Part shown: positions 56,487 to 64,000 of the stretch, piece after piece
Layout of the letters: every line of letters starts with the position of its first letter
How positions within the stretch are numbered: position 1 is the stretch's first letter
From: CAYYFX01 sp046330135
GTDB lineage: Bacteria; ARS69
Direction: 5' to 3'
Assembly (NCBI GenBank): GCA_046330135.1
Contig: JAXLTI010000003.1
Coordinates: 1,054,001-1,118,000 of the forward strand
Length of the DNA: 64,000 nt
Made by a program: the position numbers and the translations under genes
The notes under the pieces: generated by a model
What the model was told of the DNA's origin: nothing
Database searches by the model: none
Seen by the model: the letters and a program-made list of their open reading frames with translations, nothing else

Positions 56487-58178
56487 TTGCCGAACGAGCG
56501 ACTCGAGACGCTGCTCCTGGAAAACGACGTCCTGACGCCGGAGCAACTGGAGCAGGCGCACAAGCAGCAGAAGTCGACCGGCGACGCGCTCGACACGTGC
56601 CTCGTGAAGCTGGGCATGATGTCCGAAGGAGATTTGCTCACGGTGCTCTCGCGCATCTACGACATGCCCGCCGTCGATCTGCTCAACTTCGACGTGGACA
56701 AGGCGTCCGTGGACCTCCTGCCGTCCGAGGTGGCCACGAAGTTCGCGGCGATCCCGATCCGCAAGGTGGGTCGCACGCTGACGCTGGCGATGGCGGATCC
56801 GCTGAACCTCTACGCGATCGACGACATCAAGTTCATCGTCGGGCTCGAGGTCCAGCCGGTCGTCGCCGCCGAGAGCGCCATCAAGAAGACCATCGACCGC
56901 TTCTACGGCAGCACGAACGCGCTGAACGACATCATGAAGGACATGGAGGACGGCGCGGGCGTCGAGGTGGTGGACGAGGTCGACGAGGACGGCGACCTCG
57001 CCGGCGCCGAGAACGACGCGCCCGTCATCAAGTACGTGAACTCGCTGCTCGCCGAGGCGGTGACGCGGCGCGCCTCGGACATCCACATCGAGCCGTTCGA
57101 GAAGGGCATCCGCGTGCGGCTGCGCCAGGATGGCGCGCTCTACGAGCTGGCCAGCCCGCCCTTGCGGATGAAGGCGCCGATCACGTCGCGCCTCAAGCTG
57201 ATGGCCGAGCTGGACATCGCGGAGAAGCGCATCCCGCAGGACGGGCGCATCAAGATCCTCATCAGCAACCGCAAGATCGACCTGCGCGTCTCGACCTTGC
57301 CGTGCATCTTCGGCGAGAAGATCGTGCTCCGCATCCTGGACCAGGCCAACCTGAACGTGAACCTGGAGTCGTTCGGGTTCCAGCCGGAGGCGCTCAGCCG
57401 CTTCATGAAGGCGATCCAGAGCCCGTACGGCATGGTGATCATCACCGGCCCCACCGGCTCCGGAAAGACCACCACGCTCTACTCCGCGATGTCGAAGATC
57501 AACAAGACCGACGTCAACATCATGACCGCGGAAGACCCGGTGGAGTACAACCTGCCGGGCATCAACCAGGTCAACGTGAACGACGACGTGGGCCTCACGT
57601 TCGCGGCGGCGCTGCGCGCCTTCCTGCGCCAGGACCCGAACATCGTGATGGTGGGCGAGATCCGCGACCTGGACACGGCGGCCATCGCCGTGAAGGCCGC
57701 GCTCACCGGTCACCTCGTCCTCTCCACGCTGCACACGAACGACGCGCCGTCCTCCGTGGACCGCTTGGTGGACATGGGGGTGGCGCCGTTCCTGGTGTCG
57801 TCCTCGGTGAACTGCATCGTGGCGCAGCGGCTCCTGCGGAAGGTCTGCGTCAACTGTCGCGAGCCGATGGAGGGGCACGAGGAGCTGTTCAAGGAGCTGC
57901 AGATCAATCCGGCCGAGGTCGTGGGCAAGCAGCTGTACCGCGCGAAGGGCTGCAACGAGTGCCACAGCACGGGCTACCGCGGCCGCACGGGCGTTTACGA
58001 GGTGTTCGCGCTGACGTCGAGGCTGCGCAAGATGGTCCTCGATCGGAACTCCACCGCGGAGCTGAAGGCGGCGGCGATCGAGGAGGGGATGCTCACGCTC
58101 CGTAGGGACGCTTTGCGGAAGATGCTGCTCGGGGAGACGTCGCCGGAGGAAGTCCTCCGCGAGACGGCAAGCGACTGA
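56487..58178 (+). CDS. pilB: Type IV pilus assembly ATPase
   Basis: 563 residues, GspE/PilB family. An N-terminal MshEN/GspE-N domain (about 5-140) includes G-D-A-L-D-T-C-L and Y-D-M-P-A-V-D-L. The C-terminal ATPase has Walker A G-P-T-G-S-G-K-T-T (about 320-328), Asp box, His boxes and the zinc-type cysteines C-V-N-C (about 455) with C-N-E-C (about 490). It polymerises pilin at the inner membrane. The start is TTG at 56487 with GAGAGGA six bases upstream. Followed by pilT, pilC, pilS and pilR. Confidence 0.95.
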   Translation: MPNERLETLLLENDVLTPEQLEQAHKQQKSTGDALDTCLVKLGMMSEGDLLTVLSRIYDMPAVDLLNFDVDKASVDLLPSEVATKFAAIPIRKVGRTLTLAMADPLNLYAIDDIKFIVGLEVQPVVAAESAIKKTIDRFYGSTNALNDIMKDMEDGAGVEVVDEVDEDGDLAGAENDAPVIKYVNSLLAEAVTRRASDIHIEPFEKGIRVRLRQDGALYELASPPLRMKAPITSRLKLMAELDIAEKRIPQDGRIKILISNRKIDLRVSTLPCIFGEKIVLRILDQANLNVNLESFGFQPEALSRFMKAIQSPYGMVIITGPTGSGKTTTLYSAMSKINKTDVNIMTAEDPVEYNLPGINQVNVNDDVGLTFAAALRAFLRQDPNIVMVGEIRDLDTAAIAVKAALTGHLVLSTLHTNDAPSSVDRLVDMGVAPFLVSSSVNCIVAQRLLRKVCVNCREPMEGHEELFKELQINPAEVVGKQLYRAKGCNECHSTGYRGRTGVYEVFALTSRLRKMVLDRNSTAELKAAAIEEGMLTLRRDALRKMLLGETSPEEVLRETASD

Positions 58179-58197
58179 CGCACGAGGGGGTCGAACC

Positions 58198-59274
58198 ATG
58201 GTTTCGTTGCGAGCTCTACTGGAAGAGATGGCCAAGGTCCGGGCGTCGGACCTCCACCTCACGGCGGGAGTGCCCGCGCAGCTCCGCGTCGACGGGGAGC
58301 TCGTGGCCTCCAAGATCTCCGGCCTCCTCACTCCGGACCTGACCCAGCGGCTGGCCTACAGCGCGCTGAGCGACGAGCAGAAGAAGGCCTTCGAGAACGC
58401 GAAGGAGCTGGACTTCTCCTTCGGCGTGAAGGGGCTCGCGCGCTTCCGCGCGAACTGCTTCGTGCAGCGCGGCGTCACCACCATGGTGATCCGCATGATC
58501 CCGTTCGAGGTCACGCCGTTCGAGCAGCTCGGCCTGCCGGCGTCCGTGCTCAAGTTCGCGGACCTGCCGCGCGGTCTCGTGCTCGTCACGGGCCCCACCG
58601 GCTCCGGAAAGTCCACCACGCTCGCGTCGATCATCGACCGGATCAACCAGGAGAAGGCGCTCCACATCATCACGATCGAGGACCCGATCGAGTTCATGCA
58701 CAGCCACAAGCGGGCGATCGTGAACCAGCGCGAGGTGGGCGCGGACACCCTCGGCTTCCACGACGCGCTGCGGCACATCCTGCGCCAGGACCCGGACGTG
58801 ATCCTCCTGGGCGAGATGCGCGACAGGATCACGATGGAGACCGCGCTGACCGTGGCGGAGACGGGCCACCTGGCGTTCGCCACGCTGCACACGAACTCCG
58901 CGATGGAGTCCATCACCCGCATCGTGGACTCCTTTCCGTCCGAGCAGCAAGAGCAGCTCTTCGCGCAGATCGCGTTCACGCTGAAGGGCGTGGTCACGCA
59001 GACGCTGCTGCCGCGGGTGGGCACCCCGGGACGCGTGCTCGCCGTGGAAGTGCTTTGCTGCACGCCCGCCATCTCCGCCCTGATCCGGGAAGGCAAGGTG
59101 CACCAGATCTACAGCCTCATGCAGGCCGGGCAGAAGTTCGGCATGCAGACGATGAATCAGTCGCTGGCGGCGTTGCTGCAGCGACGGGAGATCTCCTACG
59201 AGGATGCCATCGGGCGGAGCCCCGACCCGAAGGAGCTCGAGGGGATGATCGGCCGCGCCATGGCCGTGGCGTAA
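58198..59274 (+). CDS. pilT: Type IV pilus retraction ATPase
   Basis: 358 residues, the PilT/VirB11 family length. Residues 1-100 are the PAS-like N-terminal domain (A-S-D-L-H-L-T-A-G). The ATPase core carries Walker A G-P-T-G-S-G-K-S-T (about 132-140), G-E-M-R-D and E-T-G-H-L-A-F-A-T-L-H-T. The C-terminal A-L-I-R-E-G-K-V-H-Q-I-Y motif corresponds to the PilT retraction signature A-I-R-N-L-I-R-E-x-K. It depolymerises pili for twitching or DNA uptake. 19-base gap after pilB. Confidence 0.95.
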   Translation: MVSLRALLEEMAKVRASDLHLTAGVPAQLRVDGELVASKISGLLTPDLTQRLAYSALSDEQKKAFENAKELDFSFGVKGLARFRANCFVQRGVTTMVIRMIPFEVTPFEQLGLPASVLKFADLPRGLVLVTGPTGSGKSTTLASIIDRINQEKALHIITIEDPIEFMHSHKRAIVNQREVGADTLGFHDALRHILRQDPDVILLGEMRDRITMETALTVAETGHLAFATLHTNSAMESITRIVDSFPSEQQEQLFAQIAFTLKGVVTQTLLPRVGTPGRVLAVEVLCCTPAISALIREGKVHQIYSLMQAGQKFGMQTMNQSLAALLQRREISYEDAIGRSPDPKELEGMIGRAMAVA

Positions 59275-59289
59275 GGAAGGAGGAGCGTC

Positions 59290-60501
59290 ATGATCACGTT
59301 CATTTGGCGCGGACGGACCCCGGCGGGCGAGACGGTGAGCGGCGAGCTGACCGTCAACAACCGTTCGGATCTCCTCGCGCAACTTCGCAAGAAGCGGATC
59401 ATCGTCACTTCGGTGAAGCAGAAGGCGAAGGAGATCAACTTCAAGCTGCCGTTCGGCGGCACCGTGGGCACGAAGGACCTGGCGATCTTCACGCGTCAGT
59501 TCGCGACGATGATCAACGCCGGTCTGCCGCTCGTGCAGTGCCTGGACATTCTGTCGCGGCAGCTCGACAAGCAGCTCTTCCGGGACATCACCAAGCGCGT
59601 GATGAACGACATCGAGGCGGGCGGCACGCTGTCCGAGTCCCTGCGGAAGCACCCGAAGCCCTTCGACGAGCTGTACGTCAACATGGTGAACGCCGGCGAG
59701 GCGGGCGGTATCCTGGACACGATTCTCCTGCGCCTCGCGGACTACATCGAGAAGATCGAGACCCTGAAGCGCAAGGTGAAGAGCGCGCTCATGTACCCGG
59801 CGGTCGTGCTCTTCGTGGCGGTGAGCGCCACGCTCTTCATGCTGATGTTCATCATCCCGACCTTCGCGAAGATGTTCTCGGACTTCGGCGCCGAGCTGCC
59901 GCTGCCCACGCGGATCGTGCTGGGAGCGTCGAACTTCATCCGCGCGTGGTGGTGGATGATCATCGGCAGCTTCATCGGCGGGATCTTCGCCCTGAAGCGG
60001 TACTACTCCACGGACGCCGGCCAGCACCAGATCGACGCTCTCATGCTCCGCATCCCCGTGCTCGGCGACGTGCTGAAGAAGGGCTCGGTGGCCCGCTTCA
60101 CGCGCACGCTCGGAACGCTGGTGTCCTCCGGCGTGCCGATTCTGGACGGTCTCGAGATCACCGCGAAGACCGCCGGCAACGTGATCGTGCAGGACGCCGT
60201 GATGGCGGCCCGCGCGTCGATCCGGGAGGGCGACACGATCGCCAACCCGCTGCGCAACTCGTCGGTGTTCCCGCCGATGGTGGTCCAGATGATCACGGTC
60301 GGTGAGGAGACCGGTGCGCTCGACGAGATGCTGACGAAGATCGCGGACTTCTACGACGAGGAAGTGGACAGCGCCGTGGACGCCCTGACGTCGATCATCG
60401 AGCCGGTCATGATCGTGATCATGGGTGCGCTCGTCGGCGGCATGGTGGTCGCGATGTACCTGCCGATCTTCCGGATGGTCAACGTCATCGCGGGTTCGTG
60501 A
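59290..60501 (+). CDS. pilC: Type IV pilus inner-membrane platform protein
   Basis: 403 residues, GspF/PilC family with two GspF domains (about 70-195 and 275-400), each with a hydrophobic helix, and a third helix near the C-terminus. Motifs seen are F-T-R-Q-F-A-T-M-I-N-A-G-L-P-L, G-x-L-S-E-S-L, and, in the second domain, F-T-R-T-L-G-T-L-V-S-S-G-V-P-I. It couples the PilB/PilT motors to the pilus base. ATG at 59290 has GGAGGAG ahead of it. Confidence 0.95.
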   Translation: MITFIWRGRTPAGETVSGELTVNNRSDLLAQLRKKRIIVTSVKQKAKEINFKLPFGGTVGTKDLAIFTRQFATMINAGLPLVQCLDILSRQLDKQLFRDITKRVMNDIEAGGTLSESLRKHPKPFDELYVNMVNAGEAGGILDTILLRLADYIEKIETLKRKVKSALMYPAVVLFVAVSATLFMLMFIIPTFAKMFSDFGAELPLPTRIVLGASNFIRAWWWMIIGSFIGGIFALKRYYSTDAGQHQIDALMLRIPVLGDVLKKGSVARFTRTLGTLVSSGVPILDGLEITAKTAGNVIVQDAVMAARASIREGDTIANPLRNSSVFPPMVVQMITVGEETGALDEMLTKIADFYDEEVDSAVDALTSIIEPVMIVIMGALVGGMVVAMYLPIFRMVNVIAGS

Positions 60502-62060
60502 TCATGTCCCGCGCCGCGGAGGGCCTGCCCCTGGGAGACGCGCTCGCGCGTCTCCTCGGGCAGGCATCCCGGCCGGGGTTGCGCGGGGTGCGGGCGGGGC
60601 TCGCCGCCGGCCTCGTGCTCTCGACCTTCGCGATCGTCCGCACGGGCGGCATCCGCAGCCCTCTCGTGCTCCTGTACGTGCTGATCGTGTTCGCCGCGGG
60701 GATGACCCGCGGCGGGCGCACCGCGGGGCTTGCGGCCCTGACGGCCACGCTTCTCTTCACGATCGTCGCGGCCACGGTGGGGGAAGGGGACGGGTCGCGG
60801 CTCGCGGCGTCCCGGATCCTCTCGGAGGTGGGCTATCACGGCGTGGCGTTCCTGCTCGTGGCGTTCCTCACGGGCGTGCTCGCCGAGCGGACGCGCGAGA
60901 ACCGGGAGGTCCTGGAGTCCACCGAGCGGGCGCTCGAGCGGATTCAGACCTCCACGGACCGGATCCTGGAGCACATGCCGATCGGCGTGATGACGGCCTC
61001 GGCGGACGGGAGGATCGAGCGGGTGAACCGGGCCGCGCGGGAGCTGCTCCGCCTGGAGCCGGAGATGGTGCTGGACGGCGAAGAGCTGAGCGCCTTCCTC
61101 GCGACCATCTCGCCGTCGCTCGCGGACGCGGTGGAGGCGGCGCGCGTCACGTGCCGCTGGGCGGCGCGCGAGGAGATCGTGCTGGGACACGGCGCGAGCG
61201 AGCGCCCCATCGGCGCCTCCTTCGCGCCGCTCGTGGCCGAGGGCGGGAACCTGGAAGGGGTCATCGTGACGTTCACGGACCTCTCCGGCGTGCGGCGGAT
61301 GGAGCTGGCGATGCGCCGGTCCGAGCAGCTCGCGCACCTGGGCGAGCTGGCGGCGGGAGTGGCGCATGAGATCCGCAATCCCCTGGCGTCCATCTCCGGC
61401 GCGGTGCAAGTGCTGCGCGACGAGACCGGCCGCGGGGACGAGGAGCGCGAGCTGATGGAGCTGATCGTGAGCGAGTCCGACCGGCTGAACCGCATCATCG
61501 AGGGCGTGCTGGACTACACGCGGGATCACTCCGGGTCGCGTCGCGTGCACGACGTTTCCATGACCGCGCGCGAAGTGGTGCGCCTGCTCGGGCACGACCA
61601 GAAGCTCTTGCTCGGGAAGACCATCCTCCTCGAGTTCCCTCCGGGGCGGGACTACCGCGCCGAGGTGGAGGAGGGCGGGCTCAAGCAGGTGTTCTTGAAC
61701 CTCGCGCGGAACGCGCTCGAGGCGATGGGCGTGGGCGGCATCCTGCGCATCACCGGCGAGTCCCACGAAGGGCGCATCTGGGTGACGTTCAAGGACACGG
61801 GCCCCGGCATCGCGCCGCACGAGCTGGAGGAGGTCTTCAAGCCGTTCCACACCACGAAGAAGGGCGGCACGGGGCTCGGGCTCTCGATCGCGTCGCGCAT
61901 CGTGGAAGGCAACGGCGGCGCGATCCGAGTGCGCAGCACTCCGGGTGTAGGCACCGCGTTCACCGTGGAGCTGCCGCTCGCGTCGAACGAGGGATCATCC
62001 CGCGAAGGCGATTGGCCGAAGAGCGAAGGACGAGACCTTCCCGCCGAGGCGACGACGTAG
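60498..62060 (+). CDS. PilS-like sensor histidine kinase
   Basis: 520 residues. Four N-terminal helices (about 32-130) and a coiled-coil linker lead to a PAS domain (about 150-265). The kinase has the H-box G-V-A-H-E-I-R-N-P-L with His290, N-box N-L-A-R-N-A-L-E-A-M, and G-boxes D-T-G-P-G-I-A and G-G-T-G-L-G-L-S-I. It has no own receiver and sits one base before a NtrC-type regulator gene, matching the PilS-PilR arrangement that controls pilin transcription. The start is GTG at 60498 inside a GTGA overlap with pilC; ATG at 60504 is also possible. Confidence 0.88.
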   Translation: MIMSRAAEGLPLGDALARLLGQASRPGLRGVRAGLAAGLVLSTFAIVRTGGIRSPLVLLYVLIVFAAGMTRGGRTAGLAALTATLLFTIVAATVGEGDGSRLAASRILSEVGYHGVAFLLVAFLTGVLAERTRENREVLESTERALERIQTSTDRILEHMPIGVMTASADGRIERVNRAARELLRLEPEMVLDGEELSAFLATISPSLADAVEAARVTCRWAAREEIVLGHGASERPIGASFAPLVAEGGNLEGVIVTFTDLSGVRRMELAMRRSEQLAHLGELAAGVAHEIRNPLASISGAVQVLRDETGRGDEERELMELIVSESDRLNRIIEGVLDYTRDHSGSRRVHDVSMTAREVVRLLGHDQKLLLGKTILLEFPPGRDYRAEVEEGGLKQVFLNLARNALEAMGVGGILRITGESHEGRIWVTFKDTGPGIAPHELEEVFKPFHTTKKGGTGLGLSIASRIVEGNGGAIRVRSTPGVGTAFTVELPLASNEGSSREGDWPKSEGRDLPAEATT

Positions 62061-63476
62061 ATGGCCGACGAGCGAATTCTCATCGTGGACGACGAAGAGG
62101 GCCTCCGCAAGGTCCTCGAGATCCTCCTCAAGAAGGAAGGCTACGACGTGCGGGCGGCCGGCAGCGCCACGGAGGCGCTGAAGGCGCTGGAGGAGGGCCT
62201 GTTCCACGTCGTGCTCACCGACATCAAGATGCCGGGCATGTCCGGCATCGATCTCCTGAAGGCGATCCGCGCGCGCGACCCCAGCCTTCCGGTGATCATC
62301 ATGACCGCGTACGCCTCCCTCGACACCGCGATCGCGGCGGTGAACCAGGGCGCGTTCCACTACTTCGTGAAGCAGACGAAGAACGAGGAGATCAAGCTCG
62401 TCGTGAAGCGCGCGCTCGAGATGCGCCGCCTCCAGAGCGAGAATCGCTACCTGAAGCAGGAGCTGAAGAAGACGCTGAAGGCGCGCGCGATCATCGGGAA
62501 GAGCGGGCGCCTGCAGGAAGTCTTCGAGACGGTGCACAAGGTGGCGCAGTCAGATTCCACCGTGCTGTTGTGCGGCGAGTCGGGGACCGGCAAGGAGCTG
62601 TTCGCGCGCCAGATCCACACCGAGTCCCGGCGTGCCAGCGGGCCCTTCGTCTCCATCAACTGCGGCGCGCTGCCCGAGGCGCTGCTCGAGTCCGAGCTGT
62701 TCGGGCACCTGAAGGGCAGCTTCACGGGCGCCATCCGCGACAAGGAAGGCATGTTCAGCGTGGCGTCGGGCGGCTCCTTCTTCCTGGACGAAGTGGGGGA
62801 GACGAGCCTCGCGATCCAGGTGAAGCTCCTGCGCGTCCTGCAGGAGCGGGAGATCATCCCGGTGGGCGGACAGAAGCCCATCAAGGTGGACGTCCGCGTC
62901 ATCGCCGCCACGAACGCCGACCTGGAGCGCGAGGTGGAGCGGGGCGCCTTCCGCCCGGATCTCTTCTACCGGCTGAACGTCATCCCCGTGGTGCTGCCGC
63001 CGCTCCGCGAGCGGACCGACGACATCCCCATGCTGGTGGAGCATTTCCTCGCGCACTATTGCCAGGTCTCGCAGCGCCCTGTCATGAACGTCTCGCCCGA
63101 GGCGATGGAGGCCCTGATCGCCTACGACTGGCCCGGCAACGTCCGCGAGCTGGAGAACGTGATCGAACGCGCCGTGATCCTCGAGGACGCCACGCAGCTC
63201 TCCGTGGAGTCCCTCCCGGAGCGCGTGACGGCGCGGCGTAACGATCGTCCCCCCGCGGCGGAGACGATCCGGCTGCCGGACGAGATCGAGCTGGCGGGGA
63301 CGCTGGAGGACGTCGAGCGCGAGTACATGATGAAGGTGCTCGAGGTCACGAACTGGCAGAAGAAGCGAGCCTCGCACATCCTCGGCATCAACTCGTCCAC
63401 GCTCTACCGCAAGATCCAACGCTACGGCCTCGAGCCCCCGAAGGGCCGGCCCGCCGAGGCCGAAACGACGGAGTAG
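62061..63476 (+). CDS. PilR-like sigma-54-dependent response regulator
   Basis: 471 residues. The receiver has D10/D11, phospho-acceptor Asp54 and Lys104, although the residue after the Lys is Gln, not the usual Pro. The AAA+ domain has Walker A G-E-S-G-T-G-K-E (172-179), the G-S-F-T-G-A loop (219-224; Ser replaces the usual Ala of GAFTGA) that contacts sigma-54, and G-E-T-S-L Walker B region. A Fis-type helix-turn-helix lies at about 425-460 (A-S-H-I-L-G-I-N-S-S-T-L-Y-R-K). It activates sigma-54 promoters, probably of pilin genes outside the window. Paired with the kinase just upstream. Confidence 0.93.
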   Translation: MADERILIVDDEEGLRKVLEILLKKEGYDVRAAGSATEALKALEEGLFHVVLTDIKMPGMSGIDLLKAIRARDPSLPVIIMTAYASLDTAIAAVNQGAFHYFVKQTKNEEIKLVVKRALEMRRLQSENRYLKQELKKTLKARAIIGKSGRLQEVFETVHKVAQSDSTVLLCGESGTGKELFARQIHTESRRASGPFVSINCGALPEALLESELFGHLKGSFTGAIRDKEGMFSVASGGSFFLDEVGETSLAIQVKLLRVLQEREIIPVGGQKPIKVDVRVIAATNADLEREVERGAFRPDLFYRLNVIPVVLPPLRERTDDIPMLVEHFLAHYCQVSQRPVMNVSPEAMEALIAYDWPGNVRELENVIERAVILEDATQLSVESLPERVTARRNDRPPAAETIRLPDEIELAGTLEDVEREYMMKVLEVTNWQKKRASHILGINSSTLYRKIQRYGLEPPKGRPAEAETTE

Positions 63477-63485
63477 CTCGCCGGC

Positions 63486-64000
63486 TCGGTAGACGCACGT
63501 GATGCCCGCGTCGTCGGCTCACCGGCCGTTGCTTCCGCATCGAACGGTCGGCCTTCGCCGTCCGGGCTACGGCCGCCCTCCCGCTCCGGCGGCTCCGCCA
63601 TCCCGGGCTCCGCCGCCTCCGCGAAGTCGCTGAGGAAGCACGCGCCAACGAGCCGCCGGCGCGGACCTCGCAACGCGCGATCTGCACCGACTCGCCGTGA
63701 GATCGAGCGGACTCGTCCGACGGCGATGCGCGATCACTCGGCGTCGCGGGCCTCGCGGACGCCGGAGGTGTCGCCAGCGAATCGCGACGAGCCGCCGCGC
63801 AACTCGACTCGTGCCGGTCTCGACCGCCGCGACCCGGTTTCAGTCTCGCCTCGGGGCCGGCCTCTTCGACGCGGCGAAGCTACGGCGGCGGAGCCAGGAT
63901 GGCGGAGCCGCCGAGCGGGAGGGCGCCGCGGCCTGGACGGCTGACCCGTCCGAGGCGAAGAGGCCGGCCCCGAGGCGAGACGAGCGAACCCTGACACGGC
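63486..64000. repeat. Dispersed intergenic hairpin element, copy 2 (inverted)
   Basis: Non-coding block after pilR, the reverse of the block near 8 kb. From left to right it has one 33-bp-repeat-type core (about 63490-63515, reversed), a degenerate copy of the inner spacer (about 63541-63640), about 63693-63732 (matching 8292-8331), and then the 26-bp inverted repeat (63843-63868 with 63956-63981) around an ~87-bp spacer. The final 54 bases (63946-63999) are identical to the complement of 7950-8003. The spacer copy at 63541-63640 is itself inverted relative to that inside the hairpin element. It is truncated by the end of the window. Confidence 0.85.

Noticed and set aside
63726..63944. Small ORF sharing residues with an ORF near 8 kb
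   Set aside because: The shared residues come from the duplicated hairpin element read in corresponding frames, not from a conserved protein.

Overview
The window is a gene-dense, very G+C-rich (by eye about 70%) bacterial chromosome segment. It carries an alternative complex III plus caa3-type oxidase cluster, an actinobacterial-style fused 2-oxoglutarate dehydrogenase, a tricorn-type protease, secreted FG-GAP and other proteins ending in FlgD-like sorting domains, a TonB-type receptor and a type IV pilus operon. This mix suggests a Gram-negative, aerobically respiring, non-photosynthetic member of the FCB/PVC side of the tree. Candidatus Eisenbacteria or a neighbouring phylum is my best guess, from gene content only. 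No rRNA, tRNA, CRISPR array, phage or recognisable transposase gene was found.

Layout. 1-4433: tail of a peptide-type ABC binding protein, a hybrid sensor kinase, and ftcD (histidine degradation, reverse strand). 4783-7918: an S1-domain protein, a ferritin and heme O synthase. 7919-8464: a non-coding block with a hairpin repeat element and a 33-bp tandem repeat. 8465-22112 (all reverse): one tightly coupled run, actABCDEF, an unknown 154-aa membrane protein, sco1, ctaC, ctaD, ctaE with an Ala/Pro insert, the small subunit IV and a second COX3-like gene. Most junctions overlap by 4 bases. 22294-25332 (reverse): an ABC-2 exporter coupled to heme A synthase, so heme O/A supply flanks the oxidase genes. 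25506-32633 (reverse): fused E2-E1 2-oxoglutarate dehydrogenase and a tricorn-like protease.

32787-38368 (forward): a type III polyketide synthase, a UbiE-like methyltransferase and a glycosyltransferase in a translationally coupled trio, followed by two NDP-sugar epimerase/dehydratases and a sugar-phosphate nucleotidyltransferase. Together they read as a candidate glycosylated polyketide-lipid or surface-glycan locus. 38431-47771: accessory stretch with three toxin-antitoxin modules (HigBA, AbrB/VapC, Phd/VapC), a shrunken beta-propeller protein, a 14-repeat FG-GAP protein and hutU-hutI. The hut genes complement the distant ftcD: urocanate to formiminoglutamate, then formimino transfer to folate.

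48032-55492 (forward): a TPR protein, an ECF-type S component coupled to a TonB-dependent-receptor-like barrel, a CvpA-like protein, and manB-manC for GDP-mannose. A 30-bp-arm hairpin follows manC. 56021-63476 (forward): a ComEA-like helix-hairpin-helix ORF with no usable stop, then pilB-pilT-pilC-pilS-pilR. 63477-64000 is a second non-coding repeat block carrying, in reverse orientation, the same hairpin element as the block near 8 kb.

Alternative starts (GTG, TTG) and 4-base start/stop overlaps are unusually common. Several starts were chosen on that basis or on a Shine-Dalgarno match, as noted per gene.
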